Shown here: in pieces, positions 16,820 through 25,028 of the stretch
How positions within the stretch are numbered: position 1 is the first letter of the stretch
Layout of the letters: each line of letters starts with the position of its first letter
Source: Mycobacterium parmense
GTDB lineage: Bacteria; Actinomycetota; Actinomycetes; Mycobacteriales; Mycobacteriaceae
DNA: 64,000 nucleotides
NCBI RefSeq assembly: GCF_010730575.1
Contig: NZ_AP022614.1
Location: 930,001 to 994,000 of the forward strand
Reading direction: 5' to 3'
Notes under the pieces: generated by a model
Told to the model about the DNA's origin: nothing
The model's input: only the letters and a program-made list of their open reading frames with translations
The model's database searches: none
Translations under genes and position numbers: made by a program

Positions 16820-18592
16820 ATGCCGGCTGCACAACAGGTGCCCCAGCAGTTCGTCGACAGCGCCGACGGCGCGCGCATCGCCGTCTACGAGGAGGGCAAC
16901 CCCGACGGGCCCACCGTGGTGCTGGTGCACGGCTTTCCCGACTCGCATGTCCTGTGGGACGGCGTGGTACCGATGCTGGCCGAGCGGTTCCGCATCATCC
17001 GATACGACAACCGCGGGGTCGGCATGTCCGCGGCGCCCAAGCCGGTCTCGGCCTACACCATGGCCCGGTACGCCGATGACTTCGCGGCGGTCACCGCAAG
17101 CCTCAGCCCCGGCCGTCCGGTGCACGTGCTGGCCCACGATTGGGGCTCGGTCGGTGTGTGGGAGTACCTCAGCCGGCCCGGCGCCGGCGACCGGGTCGCC
17201 TCGTTCACCTCGGTGTCCGGCCCCAGCCATGACCAACTGGTCGACTACATCTTCGCCGGTCTGCGACAGCCATGGCGCCCGCGCAGGTTCCTGCGGTCGA
17301 TCAGCCAGGTGCTCAGATTCACCTACATGGCGCTGTTCTCGATCCCGGTGCTGGCCCCGCTGTTCCTGCGGCTGACCCTGTCGATACCCGCCCTTCGGCG
17401 CAACGCGGTCGACAACATCCCCGACGACAAGATCCACCACTCGGCCAACCTGGCCGCCGACGCCGCGCGTTCGGTGAAGGTGTACCCGGCCAACTACTTT
17501 CGCTCGTTCTCCCGGAAACGCCCGGTGCCGGTGATCGATGTCCCGGTGCAGTTGATCGTCAACACCGACGATCCCTTCGTGCGGCCCTACGGATACGACC
17601 ACACGGTGCGCTTCGTGCCGCGGCTGTGGCGGCGCGACATCAAGGCCGGTCACTTCTCACCCATGTCGCACCCGCAGGTGATGGCGTCCGCGGTGCACGA
17701 CTTCGCCGACCTGACCGAGGGCAAAGAGCCCGGCCGCGCGCTGCTGCGCGCGCAGATCGGCCGCCCCCGCAAGGAATTCGGCGACACGCTGGTGGCCATC
17801 ACCGGCGCCGGCAGCGGGATCGGCCGGGAAACCGCCTTCGCGTTCGCCGCGGGCGGCGCGGAGGTGGTCGTCAGCGACATCGACGAGGCCTCCCTCAAGG
17901 AGACGGTCGCCCAGGTCACGGCCCGCGGCGGCGTCGCGCACGGCTACGTGCTCGACGTCTCCGACGCCGACGCCTTCGAGGCGTTCGCCGAGCGGGTCAG
18001 CGCCGAGCACGGCGTCCCCGACATCCTGGTCAACAACGCGGGCATCGGCCACGCGGGCGGCTTCCTCGACACCCCGGCCGGGGAATTCGACCGCGTGATG
18101 GACATCAACTTCGGCGGGGTGGTCAACGGCTGCCGGTCCTTCGCGCGGCGCCTGGTCGAGCGCGGCACCGGCGGGCACATCGTCAACGTGGCGTCGATGG
18201 CGTCCTACGCACCGTCGCAGTCGCTGAGCCCGTACTGCAGCTCCAAGGCGGCCACGTTCATGTTCTCCGATTGCCTGCGCGCCGAACTCGCCGTGGCCGG
18301 CATCGGTTTGACCACGATCTGCCCGGGCGTGATCAATACGAACATCATCCGCAGCACCCGCCTCAGCGCGCCCGCGGACAAGCGGGGCGAGGTCGCGGGC
18401 CGCCAGAAGGAACTCGGCACGTTGTTCGCGCTGCGCCACTACGGGCCGGAGAAGGTGGCTGCCGCGATCCTGTCGGCGGTGCGTAAGAACAAGCCGATCC
18501 GGCCGGTCGCGCCGGAAGCCTATGCCTTCTACGGCCTTTCCCGCGTGGCGCCACAGGCGCTGCGCAGCGCCGCGCGGGTGCGGTTCATCTAG
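16820..18592 (+). CDS. ephD: Epoxide hydrolase / short-chain dehydrogenase fusion
   Basis: A 590-residue two-domain protein. Residues 1 to about 310 form an alpha/beta hydrolase of the epoxide hydrolase type: VLVHGFPDSHVLWDG, the nucleophile elbow HVLAHDWGSVGVWEYL with aspartate as nucleophile, and the C-terminal KAGHFSPMSHP histidine. From about residue 320 there is an SDR domain: VAITGAGSGIGRETA, VNNAGIG, and YCSSK with catalytic Tyr and Lys. The start is an ATG (MPAAQQVPQ). M. tuberculosis EphD has the same fusion and has been linked to mycolic acid epoxide metabolism. It is divergent from dlaT. The stop codon lies inside a 12-bp direct repeat. Confidence 0.96.
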   Translation: MPAAQQVPQQFVDSADGARIAVYEEGNPDGPTVVLVHGFPDSHVLWDGVVPMLAERFRIIRYDNRGVGMSAAPKPVSAYTMARYADDFAAVTASLSPGRPVHVLAHDWGSVGVWEYLSRPGAGDRVASFTSVSGPSHDQLVDYIFAGLRQPWRPRRFLRSISQVLRFTYMALFSIPVLAPLFLRLTLSIPALRRNAVDNIPDDKIHHSANLAADAARSVKVYPANYFRSFSRKRPVPVIDVPVQLIVNTDDPFVRPYGYDHTVRFVPRLWRRDIKAGHFSPMSHPQVMASAVHDFADLTEGKEPGRALLRAQIGRPRKEFGDTLVAITGAGSGIGRETAFAFAAGGAEVVVSDIDEASLKETVAQVTARGGVAHGYVLDVSDADAFEAFAERVSAEHGVPDILVNNAGIGHAGGFLDTPAGEFDRVMDINFGGVVNGCRSFARRLVERGTGGHIVNVASMASYAPSQSLSPYCSSKAATFMFSDCLRAELAVAGIGLTTICPGVINTNIIRSTRLSAPADKRGEVAGRQKELGTLFALRHYGPEKVAAAILSAVRKNKPIRPVAPEAYAFYGLSRVAPQALRSAARVRFI

Positions 18593-18611
18593 ACGCGTAC
18601 ATCTAGACGCG
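18586..18611. repeat. 12-bp direct repeat spanning two convergent stop codons
   Basis: CATCTAGACGCG occurs at 18586-18597 and again, identically, at 18600-18611. The first copy holds the ephD stop and the second holds the stop of the convergent membrane-protein gene. It is a short tandem duplication of 14-bp period at an accessory junction. Confidence 0.9.
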
Positions 18612-18941
18612 GGAAGCGCCCTGCCGTCGCACCAGCATCGGGCCCGCGACCGCGAGCAGCCCGACCACCGTCAGCGGTATGGTCCACGCCCGCCGGCTGC
18701 CCACCGACGACTGGCACTGTGACACGTAGTCGGTGTGTGGCACCACCTGGTTGAGGATCGGAACGTTCGCCACGCTGTTGTTGTTGGCGTTGCGCGCCGA
18801 GGACAGGTCCTCGACGACCGCATTCCCGCATCCGATCGAATGCCCGTTGCCGTCGGAGACCGACACCGGCACCAGCAACCCGATAACGCCGGCCAGCAAA
18901 AGCACGGCGCCTACTGCAATGATCATCCGTCGCACCGTCAC
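18603..18941 (-). CDS. Small membrane protein with two transmembrane helices
   Basis: A 112-residue protein with a helix at each end. Residues about 5-28 form one membrane span (MIIAVGAVLLLAGVIGLLVPV) and about 86-105 form the other (WTIPLTVVGLLAVAGPMLV). A 55-residue loop lies between them with two cysteines (HSIGCGNAVV and YVSQCQSSVG) that could form an extracytoplasmic disulfide. It resembles small uncharacterised mycobacterial membrane proteins. I do not recognise a named family. The start is GTG at 18941, with another possible a few codons later. It converges on ephD and is divergent from the SRPBCC gene. It is the first gene of an accessory patch. Confidence 0.7.
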   Translation of the reverse strand: MTVRRMIIAVGAVLLLAGVIGLLVPVSVSDGNGHSIGCGNAVVEDLSSARNANNNSVANVPILNQVVPHTDYVSQCQSSVGSRRAWTIPLTVVGLLAVAGPMLVRRQGASRV

Positions 18942-19080
18942 GATCTCGCCTTTCTCGTCATGGGACTCGACAAATCGCAGGTTATCCGGTGGGCGGGGCC
19001 GCTAAACCCGAAGTCCGCCGGGTAGTCCTCGACATTGCGGGTACCCGGCGCGGTAGTCGACACGGCGAAAGGACTTCGAG

Positions 19081-19530
19081 GTGATCACTGCGACGCGGGA
19101 GGTGGCCGCATCACGCGAACGGGTGTGGGAGGTGATGGCCGACGGCTGGACCTACACCCAGTGGGTGGTGGGCAACAGCCGGACACGTGCCGTCGACCCG
19201 AACTGGCCCGAGCCGGGCTCGTCGATCCGGCACTCGGTCGGGATATGGCCGGCGGTCATCAACGACGCGACCGTCGTGGAGCGTTGCGACGCGCCCCACG
19301 AACTGGTGCTGTGCGCGCGGCTGGGACCCCTGGGCGCCGCGCGGATCACCATGCGCCTGGAGGAGACCCCGAACGGCTGCCGGGTCGAGATGATCGAGAA
19401 GCCGGTCCAGGGCCCGGTCGGGTTGATCCCCGACCGCCTGGCCCTGGCGGGCTTCTATCCCCGCAACAAAGAGTGCCTGCTGCGGCTGGCGGCCCTCGCC
19501 GAACAGCTGGAGCCGAGCCAGGTCAAGTGA
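19081..19530 (+). CDS. SRPBCC (START-like) polyketide cyclase/dehydrase family protein
   Basis: A 149-residue protein with the START-like beginning ITATREVAASRERVWEVMADGWTYTQWVVGNSRTRAVDPNWPEPGS. It continues with LGPLGAARITMRLEETPNGCRVEMIEKPVQGP and a C-terminal helix (ECLLRLAALAEQL). The fold encloses a hydrophobic cavity for lipids or polyketides. It starts at GTG with CGAGG just before it. The next gene, a large FAD-dependent oxidoreductase, starts one base after its stop, so the two almost surely work together. One idea is that this protein presents a hydrophobic substrate to the oxidoreductase. Confidence 0.85.
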   Translation: MITATREVAASRERVWEVMADGWTYTQWVVGNSRTRAVDPNWPEPGSSIRHSVGIWPAVINDATVVERCDAPHELVLCARLGPLGAARITMRLEETPNGCRVEMIEKPVQGPVGLIPDRLALAGFYPRNKECLLRLAALAEQLEPSQVK

Positions 19531-19531
19531 C

Positions 19532-21133
19532 GTGGCCGCCGGAGCCGCCGAAGCCGCCGACGCGATCGTCATCGGAGCCGGACATCACGGTCTGGTCGCC
19601 GCCGCCATGCTGGCCGACGCGGGGTGGGACGTGCTGGTGCTCGAGGCGCAGCCGGAGCCCGGCGGCGCGGTGCGCAGCGCCGAACTGGCCCCGGGCTACG
19701 TCACCGACCTGTTCAGCTCGTTCTACCCGATGACCGTGGCCTCACCGGCGATGGCGGCGCTGCACCTGGAAGACCACGGGTTGCGATGGTCGCACGCCCC
19801 GGCGGTCGTGGGGCACCCGCGCAGCGCGGCCGACGACGACCCGCCGATCGTCTACCGCGATCCGGCGCGCACCGCAGCGGAATTCGCGCGCCGGGAGCCG
19901 GCCGACGGCGAAAACTGGTGGCGGCTGGTGGAACTGTGGCAGCGGGTCAAGGCGCCGCTGCTCGACGCCATGCTGGCGCCGTTCCCGCCCGTGCGCCCGC
20001 TGATGCGGCTGCTGACCAGGCTCGGCACCTCCGAGGCGATCCGGGTGGCCCGTCTGCTGGTGCAACCGGCCAACGCCATGGCCGGTGAGCTGTTCGCCGG
20101 CGAGGCGCCGCGAGTGTTGTTGTTGGGCAACGCAATGCATGCCGACGTCCCGCTCGATGCGCCGATCAGCGGCGCGATGGGATTCCTGATGACGATGCTG
20201 GCCCAGGACTGCGGCTGGCCGGTGCCCGTCGGCGGATCCGGAGCGCTGACCGCCGCGCTGGTCGACCGCGCCCGCTCCGCGGGCGCGCGAATCGAGTGCA
20301 ACCAGAACGTTTCCCGCGTCGAGGTGCGGGGCGGCCGCGCGATCGGGGTGACGACGAGCGGGGGGCGCGCGGTTCGCGCGCGGCGGGCGATCATCGCCGA
20401 CGTGACGGCGCCCCGGCTGTTCTGCGACATGCTGCCCGCCGATGCGGTGCCGGCCACGCTGCTGCGCGACATGGAGCACTACAGCTGGGATCCGCCGGTG
20501 GTGAAGGTCAACTACGCGCTGGGTCGGCCGATTCCCTGGCGGGCGCAGGGCCTGCACGGTGTGGGCACCGTCCACCTCGGGGCCGACGGCGACGGGCTGG
20601 TGCGCTGGATGGCCGACCTGAACACCCGGGTGGTGCCCGAGCATCCGTTCATGCTGTTGGGTCAGACCACCACGGCCGATCCGAGCCGGTCGCCTGCCGG
20701 TACCGAAAGTGTGTGGGCCTACACGCATCTGCCGCGCAACGTCGCCGACGACGCGTCGGCCGATCGGCTCGCCGCAGCGGTGGACCGGGTGATCGAAGAG
20801 CACGCCCCGGGGTTTGCCTCGGCGGTCGTCGACCGGTTCGTGCAACGCCCCTCGGACCTGGAGGCCAGTGACGCCAACCTGCATCTGGGCGCGCTCAACG
20901 GCGGCACCGCGCAGCTGCAGCAGATGCTGATCTTTCGCCCGGCGCCCGGCATGGGCCGCGCCGAAACCCCGGTCGAGGGACTCTACTTGGGCAGCGCGTC
21001 GGCCACGCCGGGCGGCTCCGTGCACGGCGCGTGCGGGCGCAACGCGGCCAATGCCGCGCTGGCCGCCCACGGTGTGAGCGGCTGGCCGCGCCGCAAGGTG
21101 AAGCGAGCCGTCTTCTCGTTGCTGACGAAATAG
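19532..21133 (+). CDS. FAD-dependent oxidoreductase, CrtI/phytoene-dehydrogenase-like
   Basis: A 533-residue flavoprotein. The N-terminal dinucleotide motif is AIVIGAGHHGLVAAAMLADAGWDVLVLEA followed by PGGAVRS, as in phytoene desaturases and related amine-oxidase-fold enzymes. The mid-region has GFLMTMLAQDCGWPVPVGGSGALTAAL, and the C-terminal FAD-binding signature is GLYLGSASATPGGSVHGACGRNAA. The substrate is probably a polyisoprenoid or other hydrophobic molecule by homology, but it is not a clear crtI orthologue; no crtB or other carotenoid gene lies nearby. It starts at a GTG one base after the SRPBCC stop. It converges on pepB with a 4-bp gap. As I recall, M. tuberculosis has no counterpart at this locus. 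Confidence 0.85.
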   Translation: MAAGAAEAADAIVIGAGHHGLVAAAMLADAGWDVLVLEAQPEPGGAVRSAELAPGYVTDLFSSFYPMTVASPAMAALHLEDHGLRWSHAPAVVGHPRSAADDDPPIVYRDPARTAAEFARREPADGENWWRLVELWQRVKAPLLDAMLAPFPPVRPLMRLLTRLGTSEAIRVARLLVQPANAMAGELFAGEAPRVLLLGNAMHADVPLDAPISGAMGFLMTMLAQDCGWPVPVGGSGALTAALVDRARSAGARIECNQNVSRVEVRGGRAIGVTTSGGRAVRARRAIIADVTAPRLFCDMLPADAVPATLLRDMEHYSWDPPVVKVNYALGRPIPWRAQGLHGVGTVHLGADGDGLVRWMADLNTRVVPEHPFMLLGQTTTADPSRSPAGTESVWAYTHLPRNVADDASADRLAAAVDRVIEEHAPGFASAVVDRFVQRPSDLEASDANLHLGALNGGTAQLQQMLIFRPAPGMGRAETPVEGLYLGSASATPGGSVHGACGRNAANAALAAHGVSGWPRRKVKRAVFSLLTK

Positions 21134-21137
21134 GGCG

Positions 21138-22691
21138 CTAGCCGTTCTCGGCGATGTCCTCGAGCACCGCGAACATGGTGCGGGTCGGCACACCCGTCGA
21201 GCCCTTGGGCGTGTAGCCCCACGGGCTGCCGGTGTTGTAGGCCGGGCCGGCCACGTCGATGTGCGCCCAGCTCACGCCGTCGGCGACGAATTCGCGGAGG
21301 AACACCCCGGCCACCAGCATGCCGGCAAAACGCTGGCCGCTGATGTTGGACAGGTCGGCCACCGCCGACTTCAGATCGTCCTTGAGCTCGTCGGGCAGCG
21401 GCATCGGCCAGCCGTTCTCGCCCACCCGCTGCGAGATCGCCGCGACGCGGTCGCGGAACTCCTCGCTGCCCATCACCCCGGGGATGCGGGCGCCCAGCGC
21501 CACCGTCTGGGCGCCGGTCAGCGTGGACGTCTCGATCAGGTAGTCGGGGTTGTCCTCGCACGCCCGCACGATGGCATCGGCCAGGATGAGCCGGCCCTCG
21601 GCGTCGGTGTTCTGCACCTCGACGGTGATGCCGCCGTACTGCGTCAGCACGTCGCCCGGGCGCTGCGCCGTCGCCGAGGGCATGTTCTCGGCCATCGGCA
21701 CGGTGGCGATCACGTCGATCGGCAGTTGCCGCTGCGCGGCCAGCACCACGGTCGCGATCACCGCGGCGGCACCGCCCATGTCCGAGGTCATGTGATGCAT
21801 CGACGCGGCCGGCTTGATCGAGATGCCGCCGGTGTCGAACGTGACGCCCTTGCCGACCAGCGCGACTCGCTTTGCGGCCTTCTTGGATTTGGCCAGCTTC
21901 GAACCCCGGTGCGTCAGCCGCACCAGCCGCGGCGGCCGCGACGAGCCCTGGCCCACACCGATCACACCGCCGTAGCCGCCCTTCAGCAGCGCCTTCTCGT
22001 CGAGCACCTCCACCTCGAGGCCGACCGATTCGCCCAAAGCTTTTGCCCGGCGGGCGAATTCGGCAGGAAAAAGGTGGCTCGGCGGAGTGTTGACGAAGTC
22101 GCGGGCGGTGGCCACCGCGGTCGCGACGGCAGCGCCGTGCTCGCTCTGCTTCTTGGCGTCCTTGGCGGTCGCCAGGACGGTGATCTTGCGCAGACCCTTG
22201 TCCTTCGGCGCGGTCTTGCCGCTGCGGAAGGCGGTGAACCGGTAGCTGCCCAGCACCAGGCCCTCGACCGCGGCCGAGCACACGCCGTCGCCGGGCAGCT
22301 CGCCCAGCGTGGTGATCACCGCCTCGGCGGTGCCCAGCGAGCGCGCGGCCACGCCGGCCGCGCGCCGGACCACCTCGGCGGGCCACTCCGCTCGCGGCTT
22401 GCCCAGGCCGATCGTCAGCACGCTGGACACCGGCAGCGACGGCACCACCAGCCGGTGGACCTGCTCGCTGCCGCCGGTGGCCTCCAGCGCCTTGAGGCCG
22501 GCCTCGATGTCGGCGACGGCCTCGGCGGCCAGGAACGGCTCGGCCGCCCCCCCGACCAGCGACGCGCCCGGCTTGTCGTCTTCGCCGGTCGAGACGACCG
22601 GCACGATCAGCACGGTGGACGGCGCGGCCCGGCGGGGCAGCGCGGAGGCGACGGTGACGGCGGGGGCGGCATAGCCGGGTTCAGTGCTCAC
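21138..22691 (-). CDS. pepB: Leucyl aminopeptidase (M17 family)
   Basis: Releases N-terminal amino acids from peptides; the enzymes are two-metal hexamers in the cytoplasm. The 517 residues carry the M17 signatures: [16 protein letters not shown] with a metal-binding lysine and aspartate, [11 protein letters not shown], and [12 protein letters not shown] in the active site. The N-terminal regulatory half is less conserved, as usual. I took the GTG giving [10 protein letters not shown], because the alternative start at 22700 adds only three residues and would leave no room for a -10 box. TAGGGT lies 7 bp before this GTG, consistent with a leaderless transcript. It is divergent from gcvT. Confidence 0.97.
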   Translation of the reverse strand: MSTEPGYAAPAVTVASALPRRAAPSTVLIVPVVSTGEDDKPGASLVGGAAEPFLAAEAVADIEAGLKALEATGGSEQVHRLVVPSLPVSSVLTIGLGKPRAEWPAEVVRRAAGVAARSLGTAEAVITTLGELPGDGVCSAAVEGLVLGSYRFTAFRSGKTAPKDKGLRKITVLATAKDAKKQSEHGAAVATAVATARDFVNTPPSHLFPAEFARRAKALGESVGLEVEVLDEKALLKGGYGGVIGVGQGSSRPPRLVRLTHRGSKLAKSKKAAKRVALVGKGVTFDTGGISIKPAASMHHMTSDMGGAAAVIATVVLAAQRQLPIDVIATVPMAENMPSATAQRPGDVLTQYGGITVEVQNTDAEGRLILADAIVRACEDNPDYLIETSTLTGAQTVALGARIPGVMGSEEFRDRVAAISQRVGENGWPMPLPDELKDDLKSAVADLSNISGQRFAGMLVAGVFLREFVADGVSWAHIDVAGPAYNTGSPWGYTPKGSTGVPTRTMFAVLEDIAENG

Positions 22692-22698
22692 CCAGATC

Positions 22699-22704
22699 AC
22701 CCTA
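22699..22704 (-). promoter_or_regulatory. -10 box (TAGGGT) of pepB, probably leaderless
   Basis: On the pepB strand TAGGGT ends 7 bases before the GTG. This spacing puts the transcription start at or next to the start codon, the common leaderless arrangement in mycobacteria. No clear -35 is seen. Confidence 0.45.
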
Positions 22705-22727
22705 ATGGGCCATTCAGCAAGGCTGAC

Positions 22728-22733
22728 TAGGGT
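22728..22733 (+). promoter_or_regulatory. -10 box (TAGGGT) of gcvT, probably leaderless
   Basis: TAGGGT ends 8 bases before the gcvT GTG. The same hexamer serves the opposite gene 24 bp away, so the 50-bp divergent region seems to hold two mirror-image leaderless promoters. Confidence 0.45.
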
Positions 22734-22741
22734 GAAGTGTC

Positions 22742-23845
22742 GTGAGCGATGCAGCCGACCTCCAGCACGGCCCGCTGGAAGACCGACACCGCGACGCCGG
22801 CGCCAGTTTCGCCGAGTTCAGCGGCTGGCTGATGCCGGTGTCCTATGCGGGCACCGTCACCGAACACAACGCGACGCGCGACGCGGTCGGCCTGTTCGAT
22901 GTCAGCCACCTCGGCAAGGCGCTCGTCCGCGGCGCGGGCGCCGCGCGGTTCGTCAACTCCGCGCTCACCAACGACCTGGGCCGAATCGGCCCCGGCAAGG
23001 CCCAGTACACGCTGTGCTGCACCGAGTCCGGCGGCGTCATCGACGACCTGATCGCCTACTACGTCGACGACGACGAGATCTTCCTGGTGCCCAACGCCGC
23101 CAACACCGCCGCGGTGGTCGAGGCGCTGCGAGCGGCCGCGCCCGCGGGTGTGACCGTCACCAACGAGCACCGCTCGTACGCGGTGCTCGCGGTGCAGGGG
23201 CCGCGGTCGGCCGAGGTGCTGGCCGGGCTGGGCCTGCCCGCGGACATGGACTACATGGGCTACGCCGACGCCTCCTATTCCGGCGTGCCGGTGCGGGTTT
23301 GCCGCACCGGATACACCGGCGAGCACGGCTACGAACTGCTGCCGCCCTGGGACTCCGCGCACGTCGTGTTCGACGCGCTGGCCGCGGCGGTCGAGGCGGC
23401 CGGCGGCCAGCCGGCCGGACTGGGGGCCCGCGACACCCTGCGCACCGAGATGGGCTATCCCCTGCACGGGCACGAACTGGGGCTCGACATCTCGCCGCTG
23501 CAGGCGCGATGCGGCTGGGCGATCGGATGGAAGAAGGACGCCTTCTTCGGTCGCGACGCGCTGCTCGCCGAGAAGGAGGCGGGGCCCCGGCGGCTGTTGC
23601 GCGGGCTGCGCATGGTCGGCCGCGGCGTGCTGCGCCCGGGTCTGACCGTCCTCGCCGACGGCGGTCCGGTCGGGGTCACCACCTCGGGGACGTTTTCCCC
23701 GACGCTGCAGGCCGGCATCGGGCTCGCGCTGATCGACACCGCCGCCGGCGTCGACGACGGCCGGCGCGTCACCGTCGACGTCCGTGGCCGCCCCGTCGAG
23801 TGCGACGTCGTGCGGCCGCCCTTCGTCGCCGCGAAAACCCGCTAG
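22742..23845 (+). CDS. gcvT: Glycine cleavage system T protein (aminomethyltransferase)
   Basis: Transfers the aminomethyl carbon from GcvH-bound lipoyl groups to tetrahydrofolate, releasing ammonia. The 367 residues contain the typical N-terminal [23 protein letters not shown], the folate-binding region [29 protein letters not shown], and [19 protein letters not shown]. The end has a barrel domain ([21 protein letters not shown]). The start is GTG, and a -10 box at 22728 suggests a leaderless transcript. No glycine riboswitch fits in the 50-bp intergenic space. In M. tuberculosis I recall an adenylate cyclase gene (Rv2212) between pepB and gcvT; it is absent here. Confidence 0.97.
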   Translation: MSDAADLQHGPLEDRHRDAGASFAEFSGWLMPVSYAGTVTEHNATRDAVGLFDVSHLGKALVRGAGAARFVNSALTNDLGRIGPGKAQYTLCCTESGGVIDDLIAYYVDDDEIFLVPNAANTAAVVEALRAAAPAGVTVTNEHRSYAVLAVQGPRSAEVLAGLGLPADMDYMGYADASYSGVPVRVCRTGYTGEHGYELLPPWDSAHVVFDALAAAVEAAGGQPAGLGARDTLRTEMGYPLHGHELGLDISPLQARCGWAIGWKKDAFFGRDALLAEKEAGPRRLLRGLRMVGRGVLRPGLTVLADGGPVGVTTSGTFSPTLQAGIGLALIDTAAGVDDGRRVTVDVRGRPVECDVVRPPFVAAKTR

Positions 23846-23888
23846 TCACCGGAAGTTCGGGCGGCCGGGGCCGATTTCCGGGCGGATA

Positions 23889-23894
23889 TACAAT
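23889..23894 (+). promoter_or_regulatory. -10 box (TACAAT) of ilvE, leaderless arrangement
   Basis: TATACAAT stands out in this GC-rich region and ends 7 bases before the ilvE ATG. The expected transcription start coincides with the start codon. No obvious -35 element is present. Confidence 0.5.
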
Positions 23895-23901
23895 CGGGCC
23901 C

Positions 23902-25008
23902 ATGACCAGCGGCTCACCTGACTTCACGGTCTGTCGCGCGGAAAACCCCGCGACGGACGCCGAACGTGAATCGATCCTGGCCGAGCCGGGTTTCGGCAGA
24001 TACTTCACCGACCACATGGTGTCGATCGACTACGAGGAGGGCCGTGGCTGGCACAACGCGCGGGTCATCCCGTACGGCCCGATCGAGCTCGACCCGTCGG
24101 CGATCGTGCTGCACTACGCGCAGGAGATCTTCGAGGGGCTGAAGGCCTACCGCTGGGCGGACGGCTCGGTCGTGTCGTTTCGCGCCGAGGCCAACGCCGC
24201 CCGCATGCGCGCGTCGGCACGGCGGCTGGCGATGCCCGAGCTGCCCGACGAGCTGTTCATGGGATCGCTGTGCCAGCTGGTCGCCGTCGACAAGGCCTGG
24301 GTGCCCGCCGCCGGCGGTGAAGAGGCGCTGTACCTGCGTCCCTTCATGATCGCCACCGAGCCGGGGCTGGGCGTGCGGCCGGCCAAGCGGTACCGCTATC
24401 TGCTGATCGCCTCGCCCGCCGGCGCGTACTTCCGGGGCGGCATCAGCCCCGTCAGCGTCTGGGTGTCGTCGGAGTACGTGCGGGCCAGTCCGGGCGGCAC
24501 CGGCGCGGCCAAGTTCGGCGGCAACTACGCGGCCTCCCTCCTGGCCCAGGCCGAGGCGGCCGACAACGGGTGCGACCAGGTGGTGTGGCTGGACGCCGTC
24601 GAACGGCGCTTCGTCGAAGAGATGGGCGGGATGAACATCTTCTTCGTGTTCGGCAGCGGCGGTTCGGCGCGGCTGGTCACCCCCGAGCTGTCCGGGTCGC
24701 TGTTGCCCGGTATCACGCGAGATTCGTTGCTGCAGTTGGCTATCGACGCCGGATTTACCGTAGAGGAACGGAAGATCGACATCGACGAGTGGCAGAAGAA
24801 GGCCGCCGCCGGCGAGATCACCGAGGTGTTCGCCTGCGGGACCGCCGCCGTCATCACCCCGGTCTCGCACGTGAAGTACGGCGACGGCGAATTCACTGTC
24901 GCCGACGGCCAGCCCGGCGAGGTCACGATGGCGCTGCGCGACACCCTGACCGGGATCCAGCGGGGCACCTTCGCCGACACCCACGGGTGGATGGCGCGGC
25001 TGGGCTGA
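23902..25008 (+). CDS. ilvE: Branched-chain amino acid aminotransferase
   Basis: A PLP enzyme that makes leucine, isoleucine and valine from their keto acids. The 368 residues equal the M. tuberculosis length. Motifs include [36 protein letters not shown], and [12 protein letters not shown] with the PLP lysine. [11 protein letters not shown] and the [14 protein letters not shown] loop that contacts the cofactor phosphate are also present. The ATG start has a TACAAT box 7 bp upstream and no ribosome site, so leaderless translation is likely. The next gene begins 20 bp after the stop. Confidence 0.98.
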   Translation: MTSGSPDFTVCRAENPATDAERESILAEPGFGRYFTDHMVSIDYEEGRGWHNARVIPYGPIELDPSAIVLHYAQEIFEGLKAYRWADGSVVSFRAEANAARMRASARRLAMPELPDELFMGSLCQLVAVDKAWVPAAGGEEALYLRPFMIATEPGLGVRPAKRYRYLLIASPAGAYFRGGISPVSVWVSSEYVRASPGGTGAAKFGGNYAASLLAQAEAADNGCDQVVWLDAVERRFVEEMGGMNIFFVFGSGGSARLVTPELSGSLLPGITRDSLLQLAIDAGFTVEERKIDIDEWQKKAAAGEITEVFACGTAAVITPVSHVKYGDGEFTVADGQPGEVTMALRDTLTGIQRGTFADTHGWMARLG

Positions 25009-25028
25009 ATGCGTTCGACGCCATAACG

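Noticed and set aside
22692..22741. Glycine riboswitch upstream of gcvT
   Set aside because: The 50-bp gap is too short and appears to hold leaderless promoters for both neighbours.
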